Source of the DNA: Candidatus Kuenenia stuttgartensis
GTDB lineage: Bacteria > Planctomycetota > Planctomycetia > Pirellulales > UBA1268
Length of the DNA: 32,866 nucleotides
Assembly: GCA_945890755.1 (NCBI GenBank)
Contig: CAMDDA010000011.1
Coordinates: 1-32,866 of the forward strand
Direction: 5' to 3'
Positions 25,355 to 32,866 of this stretch are shown here, in pieces. Each line of letters starts with the position of its first letter. Position 1 is the first letter of the stretch. The position numbers and the translations under genes are program-made. Below the pieces are notes generated by a model. It did not search any database. It was not told the DNA's origin and saw only the letters and a program-made list of their open reading frames with translations.

Positions 25355-25372
25355 TTGGCACGGACCTTGCAT
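25355..25372 (+). promoter_or_regulatory. sigma-54 (RpoN) promoter
   Basis: TTGGCACGGACCTTGCAT contains TGGCACG-N4-TTGCA, essentially the consensus -24/-12 element with the correct GG and GC spacing. It lies about 150 bp upstream of the PEP-CTERM gene on the same strand. Transcription would begin near 25380 and need an enhancer-binding activator. Confidence 0.85.
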
Positions 25373-25436
25373 TACAGGACTCGTAGTCTGCGAGACGGAG
25401 GTTTTACAGGCCTTGTCATGCAGAAAACCACCGTGG

Positions 25437-25478
25437 CCTCACCATTGTGGTGAGGGCCGAATCACCATTTTTGTGAGC
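25437..25478 (+). other. 5'-leader hairpins of the PEP-CTERM gene
   Basis: CCTCACC-ATTGT-GGTGAGG (25437-25455) is a perfect 7-bp stem. It is followed by a weaker sister, TCAC-CATTTTT-GTGA, about 8 bp later. Both lie in the transcript between the sigma-54 promoter and the start codon. No T-run follows, so neither is an intrinsic terminator. Confidence 0.45.
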
Positions 25479-25524
25479 CCGCACGGGCACCCCAGCCATT
25501 TTCTCGCACGCAAGGAGCACGCTC

Positions 25525-26316
25525 ATGAGATTCCGCACGGTCGCGACCGCCGTGGCAGTCGCCGCCCTCACTCTCCCCTTTGCCCAGACGGCCCGGGCCG
25601 CCGCCATCCAGGGCCTGTTCAACACTGGCGTCAGCGGGTCGGGCACGGCCCTGGCTCAGAATGAAATCGACCCCCACTGGACCATCTCGGCCAGCCCCTT
25701 CGAGGCGACCCGAAGCGGCACGACGACGATCACGGGCACGGTGCCCAACTTCTACAACGGCGAAGCGCGGGCCGACTGGGTCAATGCATGGACGTCAGAG
25801 ACGGCCAACTCGGGGACGTCAACGTGGATCACGCCGAATCTGGCGTCGCTCCTGCCTGGTCAATTCGAAGACCAGGACGTGAACGGCAACATGGGTCTCT
25901 ACACGTTCCGCACCACCTTCACGATCCCCGAGGCCTTCGCGTCAGCCCAGATCACCGGCCTGTGGGCGGCCGACAATTACGGCGGCGAGGTGCCCGATTT
26001 TGAAGACAATACTCCCGACGTAAGCCAGATCACGAACTACATCCGCCTCAACGGCACCGAAATCACGCCGGGCCTGCTCCAATACGACTTCACCGCCCGC
26101 GCGTTCACGATTTCGACCGGATTCATTCAGGGCGAAAACATCCTTGAATTCAACGTTTCAAACACGATCGGGGATTTCGCGCCAAATCCGATCGGCACGC
26201 AGATCGTGTTCACATCGGCGACCTACGCCGTCCCCGAACCCTCGGTGTCGATTCTCGCCGCGAGCGGCCTCGGAATCGCCGGCTTCCGCCACGTGCGTCG
26301 CCGCAGAAAGGCATGA
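25525..26316 (+). CDS. PEP-CTERM sorting-domain protein
   Basis: A 263-aa exported protein with signal peptide MRFRTVATAVAVAALTLPFAQTARA and a beta-rich domain of no family I recognise (GLYTFRTTFTIPEAFASAQITGLWAADNYGGEVPDFEDN). The C-terminal sorting signal is VPEPSVSILAASGLGIAGFR followed by a basic end. AAGGAG (25512-25517) lies seven bases before the ATG. The gene is monocistronic and preceded by a sigma-54 promoter, an arrangement known for PEP-CTERM/exosortase regulons in some bacteria. A position next to the glycan operon fits the known association of PEP-CTERM proteins with exopolysaccharide loci. Confidence 0.85.
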   Translation: MRFRTVATAVAVAALTLPFAQTARAAAIQGLFNTGVSGSGTALAQNEIDPHWTISASPFEATRSGTTTITGTVPNFYNGEARADWVNAWTSETANSGTSTWITPNLASLLPGQFEDQDVNGNMGLYTFRTTFTIPEAFASAQITGLWAADNYGGEVPDFEDNTPDVSQITNYIRLNGTEITPGLLQYDFTARAFTISTGFIQGENILEFNVSNTIGDFAPNPIGTQIVFTSATYAVPEPSVSILAASGLGIAGFRHVRRRRKA

Positions 26317-26358
26317 TGCAAGCGGCCTGCGCGGCGTGGGATGGCGATCGTTGAGACG

Positions 26359-26475
26359 TCACTCCGCCGCGCGGCCGAACGTGATCAAGACGCCGAACTC
26401 CTCCTCGTCCTCGAACGGATCGAAGTCGCCGTCGAACGGTCCGAACACGGCAGGTGGGCGGGAGGCGTGGTGCAT
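26359..26475 (-). CDS. possible 38-aa acidic small protein
   Basis: The ORF MHHASRPPAVFGPFDGDFDP, then FEDEEEFGVLITFGRAAE, starts at an ATG with AAAGGAA about nine bases upstream. It is strongly acidic in the centre with a hydrophobic VLITF near the end. The ORF track gives a longer 73-aa form, but its first 35 residues look random. The start context is identical over 19 bp to that of the PEP-CTERM propeller gene at 15673. No family is recognised; real expression is uncertain. Confidence 0.4.
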   Translation of the reverse strand: MHHASRPPAVFGPFDGDFDPFEDEEEFGVLITFGRAAE

Positions 26476-26529
26476 GGCGGGGTTCCTTTCAGGGAAACTC
26501 CACCCTCGGCCCCGGCCGGAAGCAAATGG

Positions 26530-26559
26530 TTGAATTCCGCCGCAGAAAACCGCTAGTCT
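26530..26559 (+). promoter_or_regulatory. candidate promoter for the aminotransferase gene
   Basis: TTGAAT (26530-26535), an 18-bp spacer and TAGTCT (26554-26559) lie about 95 bp before the ATG. The match to sigma-70 consensus is moderate. Confidence 0.3.
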
Positions 26560-26653
26560 GACCGCGGACACCGTGTTCAATCCGTCCGCCGCATCACCCC
26601 TCTTTCGGGCGGTGCTTCTGGGCGATCCGCCCCCTCCTTACGCGCATCCATTC

Positions 26654-27919
26654 ATGGCCACCTCCTCCGCCCCCGCGACCGCCCCGCACCACCAAGACCC
26701 CTGGTTCCAGGATCTCTTCGCCGATCGCATCGGCGGGGCCGGCTACGGCAAGGGCAATGAGATCTACAAGTTCGAACTGATCAAGCGGGCGAAGCGTCAG
26801 GCGCTCGCCGACCATCCCGAGCGGCGAATGCTCGACTTCGGGATCGGAGAAAACGACGAGATGGCCCCCGAGAGCGTGCGGGCCGTGATGCGGCGGGAGA
26901 TCGACCGTCCCGAAAACCGGGGCTACGCCGACAACGGCATCGCCGCCTACAAGCAGGCGGTGGCCGCCTTCATGCAGCGGGAGTTCGGCGTCGTGCTCGA
27001 CGCCGAAAAGGAGGTCAATCACTGCATCGGGTCGAAGACCGCCTACGCGATGCTGCCCGCCGCCTTTGTCAATCCCGGCGACGTCACGCTCATGACAGTG
27101 CCCGGCTATCCGGTCGCGGGCACGGCCACGCGGTGGTTCGGCGGCACGGTCCACCGCCTGCCGCTCGTGCCGGAGCACGACTTCTTCCCCGACCTCGACG
27201 GCATCCCCGCCGACGTGCTCGAGCGGACGAAGATGCTCGTGCTCTGCTACCCCAACAGCCCCACCGGCAAGACGGCCACCCGCGGTTTCTACGAGCGGGT
27301 CGTCGAGTTCGCCCACAAGCACCGCATCATCGTGGTGCAGGACGCAGCCCACATCATGCTCTCCTACGACGATGAGCCGCTGTCGTTCCTCTCGGTCGAC
27401 GGTGCCAAGGAGGTCGGCGTCGAGGTCCACTCGATGTCGAAAGGCTTCCACATGATCGGCTGGCGGCTCGGCTGGGTGTGTGGCCACGAGAAGATCGTGC
27501 GGGCCTTCGCCGACGTGAAGGACAACTGCGACTCCGGCCAGTTCATGGCGATCCAGAAGGCCGGGGCGGCGGCACTCGCCGATCCGGAGATTCCGCGGCA
27601 GGTTCGGGAAAAGTATCGCCGCCGGCTGGAGAAGCTCGTGGGCGTGTTGCGGGCCGTCGGCTTCGACTGCGAGATGCCGGGCGGCACCTACTTCCTCTAC
27701 ACGCGGTCACCCAAGGCCGCCGGGGATCGCAGCTTCGCGACCGCCCAGGATGCCAGCCAGTTCCTCATTCACGAGCTGTCGATCTCCACCGTGCCGTGGG
27801 ACGACTGCGGCGGCTACCTGCGGTTCTCGGCCACGTACGAGGCCGAGGACGAGGCGGCGAAAGACGACCTGATGGCCGAGGCTCATGCCCGTCTGCTGCG
27901 GGCGCGGCTCAAGTTCTGA
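26654..27919 (+). CDS. class I/II PLP aminotransferase, probable LL-diaminopimelate aminotransferase
   Basis: A 421-aa fold-type I aminotransferase. The PLP lysine is in VHSMSKGFHMIGWRLGWVCG; CYPNSPTGKTAT holds the PLP-ring Asn block, and VVQDAAHIMLSYDD holds the Asp that contacts the pyridine nitrogen. GNEIYKFELIKRAKRQALADHPERRMLDFGIGENDE and YADNGIAAYKQAVAAFM resemble the DapL N-terminal region, and the length is close to DapL. DapL makes LL-diaminopimelate directly from tetrahydrodipicolinate for lysine and cell-wall synthesis. A related aminotransferase with another substrate cannot be excluded. The start is the ATG at 26654; the track start at 26573 adds an unconserved leader. Confidence 0.7.
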   Translation: MATSSAPATAPHHQDPWFQDLFADRIGGAGYGKGNEIYKFELIKRAKRQALADHPERRMLDFGIGENDEMAPESVRAVMRREIDRPENRGYADNGIAAYKQAVAAFMQREFGVVLDAEKEVNHCIGSKTAYAMLPAAFVNPGDVTLMTVPGYPVAGTATRWFGGTVHRLPLVPEHDFFPDLDGIPADVLERTKMLVLCYPNSPTGKTATRGFYERVVEFAHKHRIIVVQDAAHIMLSYDDEPLSFLSVDGAKEVGVEVHSMSKGFHMIGWRLGWVCGHEKIVRAFADVKDNCDSGQFMAIQKAGAAALADPEIPRQVREKYRRRLEKLVGVLRAVGFDCEMPGGTYFLYTRSPKAAGDRSFATAQDASQFLIHELSISTVPWDDCGGYLRFSATYEAEDEAAKDDLMAEAHARLLRARLKF

Positions 27920-27941
27920 CCGTCCCGAGGACATCCACATC

Positions 27942-29078
27942 ATGCGGTTTCGTTCACCAACCACCGTGGCCGTGTCGCTGCTCGCGGTATTCGTGTCGCT
28001 CGCGCCGACAGCGGGCTGCGGCTCGAAGAAACGCAATCCGCCCACGATCGCCGAACTGCTCGACCGGGCGCGAACGGCCGGGTCTGACGAGGCCCAGGCC
28101 AAGGAGCTCACCCGCGTGGCGCGGCTGCAGCTCCGCTCGGGCAACAAGTCGGGCGCCTCGAAGACGCTCTCGGAGGCCCGCAGCAAGATCTCGCCGCCGA
28201 AAGAGCGTAAGCCCAAACCGGCGCCGGCCGCCGACGCAGCGCCGCCCGCCGCCGACGCAGCGGCTCCGGCTGACGGTGAACAGAAGCCCGAGGGTGAGCC
28301 GGCGGCCGACGCTGCAGCGCCTGCGGTAGGCGCCGCCCCAGCGGCAGAGCCGGGGGTCGAGGAGGCCGTTGCCGATGAGCCGCAGCGGGTGATCAATCCG
28401 GTGGTTGTGGCCCCACTCCTCGTCGAGATCGCCGCCGTCTACTCCGAAATCGGCGAGAAGGGAGCCGCCCGCGACGTGATCAAGCAGGCGATCAAGCTCG
28501 CGGCCGAGATTCCCGACGACATCAGCCGCTCGGCCCTGTTTGCCACGGCCGGCGGGATCTACGGCGTGCGGCAGGGGGGCATCGGCGATGCAGCCGCGGC
28601 TCGCCGGGAGCTCAAGAAGGCGACGGATCTCGCCGGGGGCGTCGAGGAGCGGTTCCGCGCCCAGGCGCTCGCGGCCGCAGCGATGGGCTACGTCACGGCC
28701 GGGCTGGCCAAGGAGGCGAGCGACATGGTCGCCATCCTCGAGGAAAGCGCCCGGAGCGTGGAGAGCCCCCGGGCCCGGGCCGAGGCCCTCGCGGCTGCCG
28801 GCAACGTGCGGGCTCAGAGCGGCGACAAGGAAAAGGCCACGGAGCTGCTCGGCGAGGCCGCGTCGACCGCCAAGGGGATCGAGGGGGCGGAGAATCGCAC
28901 CTACGCGCTCGTCGCAGTCGCCGACGCGACGAGCGTCAACGGGGATCGCAAGGCGGCCCTCAAACTGATCGCCGAGGCGGAGAAGTCGGCCAACAAGGTC
29001 GGCGACCCCGACGCCCAGGAGAACGCGAAGGCCAAGGTTCGCGCCGCCAAGGGCGACATCGAACGCCGGAAGTCGTAG
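27942..29078 (+). CDS. putative lipoprotein with TPR-like helical repeats
   Basis: A 378-aa exported protein. The signal peptide ends LAPTAGC-GS, a non-canonical lipobox (Thr at -3), so lipid attachment is probable but not certain. After a short helical region comes an Ala/Pro/Asp-rich linker (AADAAPPAADAAAPADGEQK...), then about 230 residues of alpha-helical repeats of roughly 35-40 residues (LLVEIAAVYSEIGEKGAARDVIKQAIKLA, ALAAAAMGYVTAGLAKEASDMVAILEE, ALAAAGNVRAQSGDKEKATELLGEA, ALVAVADATSVNGDRKAALKLIAEA). These resemble TPR-like scaffolds. It follows the aminotransferase gene by 22 bp. The ATG at 27942 matches the signal peptide. The function is unknown. Confidence 0.65.
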   Translation: MRFRSPTTVAVSLLAVFVSLAPTAGCGSKKRNPPTIAELLDRARTAGSDEAQAKELTRVARLQLRSGNKSGASKTLSEARSKISPPKERKPKPAPAADAAPPAADAAAPADGEQKPEGEPAADAAAPAVGAAPAAEPGVEEAVADEPQRVINPVVVAPLLVEIAAVYSEIGEKGAARDVIKQAIKLAAEIPDDISRSALFATAGGIYGVRQGGIGDAAAARRELKKATDLAGGVEERFRAQALAAAAMGYVTAGLAKEASDMVAILEESARSVESPRARAEALAAAGNVRAQSGDKEKATELLGEAASTAKGIEGAENRTYALVAVADATSVNGDRKAALKLIAEAEKSANKVGDPDAQENAKAKVRAAKGDIERRKS

Positions 29079-29125
29079 TCACCGTCACGCCACGCGGGCC
29101 TGTCACGTCCTGACCCGACTGCCAC

Positions 29126-30493
29126 TCATCGCGGCTTGCTGACGGCCTTGAGCGCCTCGAGGGCCCGCAGGCGGGCCTGAGCGTGGTCCACGATCGGCTC
29201 CGGGTAGTCGGCGGCGGTGACATCGACCCAGGCGCGGACATACGCGGCATCCGGATCGAACTTCGCGGCCTGGCTTGTCGGATTGAAGATCCGGAAGTAC
29301 GGCGCCGCATCTGCGCCGCAGCCTGCGGCCCACTGCCAGCCGAGCGTGTTCGCGGCGAGGTCGGCATCGACGAGCGTGTCCCAAAACCACTTCGCACCGT
29401 CGAGCCACGAGACCCGCAGATCCTTCACGAGGAAGCTGGCCACGATCATCCGCACCCGGTTGTGCATCCAGCCGGTCGCCCACAGCTGTCGCATGCCGGC
29501 GTCCACGATCGGAAACCCGGTGCGGCCCCGCTGCCAGGCCCGCAGGCCCACGGGATCGTCTGCCCACGGAAACCGCGCGTAATCGGCCCGCAGCGGCGTG
29601 TCGGTCGTGTGCGGAAAGTGGTAGAGCAGATGGTTGGCGAATTCCCGCCAGCCGAGCTCGCGGAGATAGACCTCCGGGCTCCCTGTGATCTTCGCGGCGG
29701 GCGCTCCTCCCGTCGCCTCGCGGACCGCGTGCCACACACGCCGCGGCGACACCTCGCCGAAGTGGAGGTGTGCCGAGAGGCTGCTCGTGCCGTCGTGGTC
29801 GGGCCGATCCCGTTCGGTGCCGTAGCCCCCCAGCCGGTCGGTGAGAAACGACGCGAGCCGCTTCGCTGCTCCCGCCTCGCCGGGGGTCCATGTGGTCCGC
29901 ATCGTGCCCGCCCAGTCGATCGTCGGCCGCAGGCCCAGATCGGTGACGGTGAGGCTCTTCGGCCGGGCCGCCGCGGCGGTGAGTTTCTTGGGCCCTGCAA
30001 CCGGCGGCGCCGGCTCGTCCCGGCCGAGCAGTGCTCGCCAGAAGGGCGTGAACACCTGATAGGGCTTGCCCTCCTTCGTGGCCACGTGCATCGGCTCGAA
30101 GAGCAGGCTGCCATTGAAGCTCTCCACGTCGAGCCCCGCGGAGGAGAGCTTCTTTTTGATCACCGTGTCGCGGGCGATGACGGCCGGCTCATACCGCCGG
30201 TTCCAGGCCACGTGGGTCGCCGCCGTCTCCGTCACGAGCGACTCGAGCGCCGCCTGTGTCGGCCCGTGGCGGATGACGAGGGGCGCCCCGAGGTTCTCGA
30301 GGGCCGCGGCGAGCTTGTCGAGCGACTGGTGCAGCCACCACCGTGAGGCTGCCCCCGGCGGCCATGGCTGCTCCTCGTCGGGCGCCCAGATGAACACCGG
30401 CACCACGGCCCCCCGCGCAGCCGCGGCGATGAGCGCCGGGTTGTCGTCGATCCGCAGGTCGTGGCGAAACCAGACGAGCGTGGTGGCGGGCAT
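29126..30493 (-). CDS. phr: deoxyribodipyrimidine photolyase (cryptochrome/photolyase family)
   Basis: A 455-aa light-dependent DNA repair flavoprotein. The N-terminal antenna-binding domain begins TTLVWFRHDLRIDDNPALIAAA. The FAD-binding helical domain shows SSLSAHLHFGEVSPRRVW, LGWREFANHLLYHFP, TGFPIVDAGMRQLWATGWMHNRVRMIVASFLVKDL, WFWDTLVDADLAANTLGWQWAAGCGADAAPYFRIFNP and a Trp-rich electron-transfer chain. These are class I CPD photolyase features. It is transcribed alone and divergently from the cupin gene. Confidence 0.92.
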   Translation of the reverse strand: MPATTLVWFRHDLRIDDNPALIAAAARGAVVPVFIWAPDEEQPWPPGAASRWWLHQSLDKLAAALENLGAPLVIRHGPTQAALESLVTETAATHVAWNRRYEPAVIARDTVIKKKLSSAGLDVESFNGSLLFEPMHVATKEGKPYQVFTPFWRALLGRDEPAPPVAGPKKLTAAAARPKSLTVTDLGLRPTIDWAGTMRTTWTPGEAGAAKRLASFLTDRLGGYGTERDRPDHDGTSSLSAHLHFGEVSPRRVWHAVREATGGAPAAKITGSPEVYLRELGWREFANHLLYHFPHTTDTPLRADYARFPWADDPVGLRAWQRGRTGFPIVDAGMRQLWATGWMHNRVRMIVASFLVKDLRVSWLDGAKWFWDTLVDADLAANTLGWQWAAGCGADAAPYFRIFNPTSQAAKFDPDAAYVRAWVDVTAADYPEPIVDHAQARLRALEALKAVSKPR

Positions 30494-30673
30494 GAGTCGA
30501 ACGTTCGGTTGAGCGGATGGCAGGGCGTCGACGGCGATAGTGTATGCGGGACAGGCGGGCTGCCCGCTGGCCGTCGTGGGAGCGACGGATTCCCGTCACT
30601 TCTTGCGGGTATTTCCGGGGATTCGTACAACTCAGGGCTCGCATTCCGCATCTCACGCCCAGGGGTTTCCTTC

Positions 30674-31939
30674 ATGGCCACGGCCACCGCATCGAAGACG
30701 TCCGCTACGCTGCCCGAGGCCAAGAATGTCGGCACCGCCCTCGACAAGGCGATGAACGCCGGCAAGGGCATCCTCCGGCTTTCGCCCACGTGGGTGCCAC
30801 GGAGCTTCCTCCACCCAGGCAAGCGGGTCCGCCTCCACCCTGACGACTACTACGCCTACGGCCTCGACCGTGGCGGCATCGACGAGCGGTGGTTTGCCAG
30901 CACGACCGAAGCGGCGAACGAAGGCCGCGTGCCCGACGAGGGCCTGTCGTGGTGCGTGTTCGACGGCGAGCGGTTCCTGCTCCGCGACGCCGTGAGCGAA
31001 GGGGCCGCGAAGCTCGTCGGCAAGTCGATCTGGGACACCTACAAGAAGTGGCCGGTCTATTCCAAGTTCTTCGACAACATGGGGCCGATCCCCCATCACA
31101 TGCACCAGTCGTTCGACGACGCGAAGCTCGTCGGCCAGGAAGGCAAGCCGGAGAGCTACTACTTCCCGCCGCAGTACAACAACTGCGACAACAACTTCCC
31201 CTACACGTTCATGGGCCTGGAGCCAGGCACGACGAAAGCCGACCTCCGCCGCTGCCTGGAGAATTGGAACAAGGGGGACAACGGCATCCTCTATCACTCC
31301 AAGGCCTACCGGCTCGAGCGGGGCACCGGCTGGCTGATCCCGCCGGGCGTGCTCCATGCCCCGGGCTCACTCCTCACCTACGAGCCGCAGTGGGGCAGCG
31401 ACGTGTTCGCGATGTTTCAGTCGCTGGTCGAAGGGCGGGCGGTGCCGTGGAGCCTGCTCGTCAAGGACATGCCGCAGGAGAAGCACCACGACCTCGACTT
31501 CATCATCGGCCAGCTCGATTGGGAGAAGAACGTCGATACGCACTACAAGGAGAGCAACTTCCTGCGTCCGATGGTGGACGAAAAGCGGAGCGTGCCCGGC
31601 GCTACCGACCGCTGGATCGTCTATGGCCACGTGGACGGCCGGCAGCTCTTCAGCGCGAAGGAGCTGACGCTCGAGCCGGGCGCGAAGATCACCATTCAGG
31701 ACGCGGGCGCGAGCGGCTGGATCACGGTGCAGGGCGAGGGCAGGGTGGGCGTTCACGACGTCGCCACGCCGACGCTGATCCGGTTCGGCCAGATGACGGC
31801 CGACGAGCTGTTCATCACGGCCGATGCCGCGGCCGCAGGCTACACCGTGGAAAACACCGGCCCCGGGCCGCTGGTGTCCTTGCGGTACTTCGGTCCCGAC
31901 GTTCACCCCGACCTCCCCGCGCACGGAAAGGCGCTCTAA
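30674..31939 (+). CDS. cupin / phosphomannose isomerase-like protein
   Basis: A 421-aa protein with features of type-I mannose-6-phosphate isomerase-like cupins: possible metal ligands in [11 protein letters not shown] (His), [12 protein letters not shown] (Glu) and [16 protein letters not shown] (His). The C-terminal part ([34 protein letters not shown]) looks like a second beta-barrel. It is probably a cytosolic sugar isomerase or sugar-binding cupin. The start is the ATG at 30674; the track's 30461 start overlaps phr. The stop overlaps the next gene's start as TAATG, so the pair is translated together. Confidence 0.65.
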   Translation: MATATASKTSATLPEAKNVGTALDKAMNAGKGILRLSPTWVPRSFLHPGKRVRLHPDDYYAYGLDRGGIDERWFASTTEAANEGRVPDEGLSWCVFDGERFLLRDAVSEGAAKLVGKSIWDTYKKWPVYSKFFDNMGPIPHHMHQSFDDAKLVGQEGKPESYYFPPQYNNCDNNFPYTFMGLEPGTTKADLRRCLENWNKGDNGILYHSKAYRLERGTGWLIPPGVLHAPGSLLTYEPQWGSDVFAMFQSLVEGRAVPWSLLVKDMPQEKHHDLDFIIGQLDWEKNVDTHYKESNFLRPMVDEKRSVPGATDRWIVYGHVDGRQLFSAKELTLEPGAKITIQDAGASGWITVQGEGRVGVHDVATPTLIRFGQMTADELFITADAAAAGYTVENTGPGPLVSLRYFGPDVHPDLPAHGKAL

Positions 31940-32866
31940 TGCCGCACACCGCCCCCAAGCTTCACAACGCGATGTGGCCCGGCCTCGTCGGCAAGGGCAC
32001 TGATCCCGGCCAGGAGCCGCCGATCTCCCTCGAGCGGATGCTCGAGTTGACCGCGGCGGCGAACGTCAACGGCCAGAAGTTCGATGGCATCGACTACTTC
32101 CTCTTCTTTCCACACACCGACCCCGATGCCTCGGAAAGCGACATCCGGCGGATCGCCGACACCATCGCGGCCCACGGGTTCACCGTCGGCTCACTCGTGG
32201 CCCCGATCTGGCCGGGCACGGTGGGCGACTCCGCGATGGGCACGCCCATGCAGCGGGCCAAGTTCATCACGGCGGTGAAGAAGGCCTGCCGGATCGCCCG
32301 GATCTTCAACGAGCACGGCGTGCGGCAGTACGGTGTGATCCGCATCGACTCGGCCGAGTTCGGCGTCAACAAGTGGCGGGAAAACGCGGCGGCCAACACG
32401 AAGACGATCGCGGCGACGTTCCGCGAGGCGGCGATCGTGGCGGCGACCCACGGCGAGCGGCTGGCGGCGGAGGGCGAGATTTGCTGGGCGGGCATGCACT
32501 CCTGGAAGGACGTGCTCGATCTCCTGGAGGCGGTGGACATGCCGGGCTCGCTCGGCTTCCAGTGCGACCTCGCCCACACCTACCTCTACCTGCTCGGCTA
32601 CAACGCCCCGGAGCACGCCCTCGTGAAGCCGGGCTACACCGACGCCGAGTTCTGGCCCGCCTACGAGGCGATGGTCGAGAAACTCCGGCCGTGGACGTAC
32701 GATTTCCACGTGGCCCAGAACGACGGGCAGGTGCACGGTGCCGGCGCGCACGACAAGACGGGCAAGCACTGCCCGGCCGACGATCCCACCGGCAAACTCG
32801 ACATCGTGCGGTGCTCGGGCTACTGGCTCAGGGGGGCCGCCGACCGCGGCATCCACCACATCTGCT
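31939..32866 (+). CDS. sugar phosphate isomerase/epimerase, TIM barrel (partial)
   Basis: This open frame runs off the right edge and is not in the ORF track. Its 309 codons read [20 protein letters not shown]...[21 protein letters not shown], consistent with the xylose-isomerase-like TIM-barrel (AP_endonuc_2) family. Candidate metal ligands are Glu in [14 protein letters not shown], Asp/His in [15 protein letters not shown] and His in [24 protein letters not shown]. The upstream cupin gene overlaps by one base. Such TIM-barrel proteins in planctomycetes often occur with sugar oxidoreductases, but the next gene is outside the window. The substrate is unknown. Confidence 0.75.
   Translation, partial: MPHTAPKLHNAMWPGLVGKGTDPGQEPPISLERMLELTAAANVNGQKFDGIDYFLFFPHTDPDASESDIRRIADTIAAHGFTVGSLVAPIWPGTVGDSAMGTPMQRAKFITAVKKACRIARIFNEHGVRQYGVIRIDSAEFGVNKWRENAAANTKTIAATFREAAIVAATHGERLAAEGEICWAGMHSWKDVLDLLEAVDMPGSLGFQCDLAHTYLYLLGYNAPEHALVKPGYTDAEFWPAYEAMVEKLRPWTYDFHVAQNDGQVHGAGAHDKTGKHCPADDPTGKLDIVRCSGYWLRGAADRGIHHIC

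Larger units (their letters stand above)
26317..26653. other. 337-bp gap between the PEP-CTERM gene and the aminotransferase gene
   Basis: It contains a possible small minus-strand ORF (26359-26475) and a candidate plus-strand promoter (26530-26559). No terminator for the PEP-CTERM gene was recognised. Confidence 0.5.

Overview
The window is GC-rich, densely coded chromosomal DNA that looks planctomycete, probably Pirellulales-like. The main evidence is two DUF1559 type-II pseudopilin-like proteins, two PEP-CTERM proteins, a cysteine-rich YTV-repeat wall-type protein of the kind described in Rhodopirellula baltica, and a PurA P-loop reading GDEAKGK. I ran no database search; calls rest on motifs read from the translations.

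Left third (1-11.3 kb, all minus strand): a housekeeping cluster phoH > 7TM-HD phosphodiesterase > ybeY > CNNM/CBS protein > recO, coupled by short overlaps except across a 130-nt gap before ybeY; recO runs off the left edge and is absent from the ORF track. Next are purA > uppS > cdsA, and a small secreted protein coupled to lnt. A 447-bp gap holds a structured repeat.

Middle (11.3-19.8 kb): DUF1559 gene 1 is divergent from an RluA-type pseudouridine synthase. That gene converges on a PEP-CTERM beta-propeller gene coupled to DUF1559 gene 2. Then come tRNA-Gln(TTG), a repeat-rich gap, rex, and the 770-aa YTV protein on the plus strand, closed by a strong intrinsic terminator.

Right third (19.9-32.9 kb): a surface-glycan operon (sulfotransferase, WsaF-like glycosyltransferase, GT4-like glycosyltransferase, methyltransferase) meets an inverted paralogue of its own last gene. 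After it lie a PEP-CTERM gene with a near-consensus sigma-54 promoter, a possible 38-aa acidic protein, a DapL-like aminotransferase, a repeat-containing putative lipoprotein, a photolyase, and a coupled cupin plus TIM-barrel sugar isomerase pair cut by the right edge.

The least expected signal is non-coding. A 133-134-bp element occurs twice, 10 kb apart, each time 3' of a minus-strand gene. Its long terminal stem and two internal hairpins keep pairing although the arm sequences differ. A solo end of the same element lies in the 7TM-HD/ybeY gap, and a second palindrome family, GTAGGCCCGTTGC-GGA-GCAACGG, clusters at gene 3' ends.
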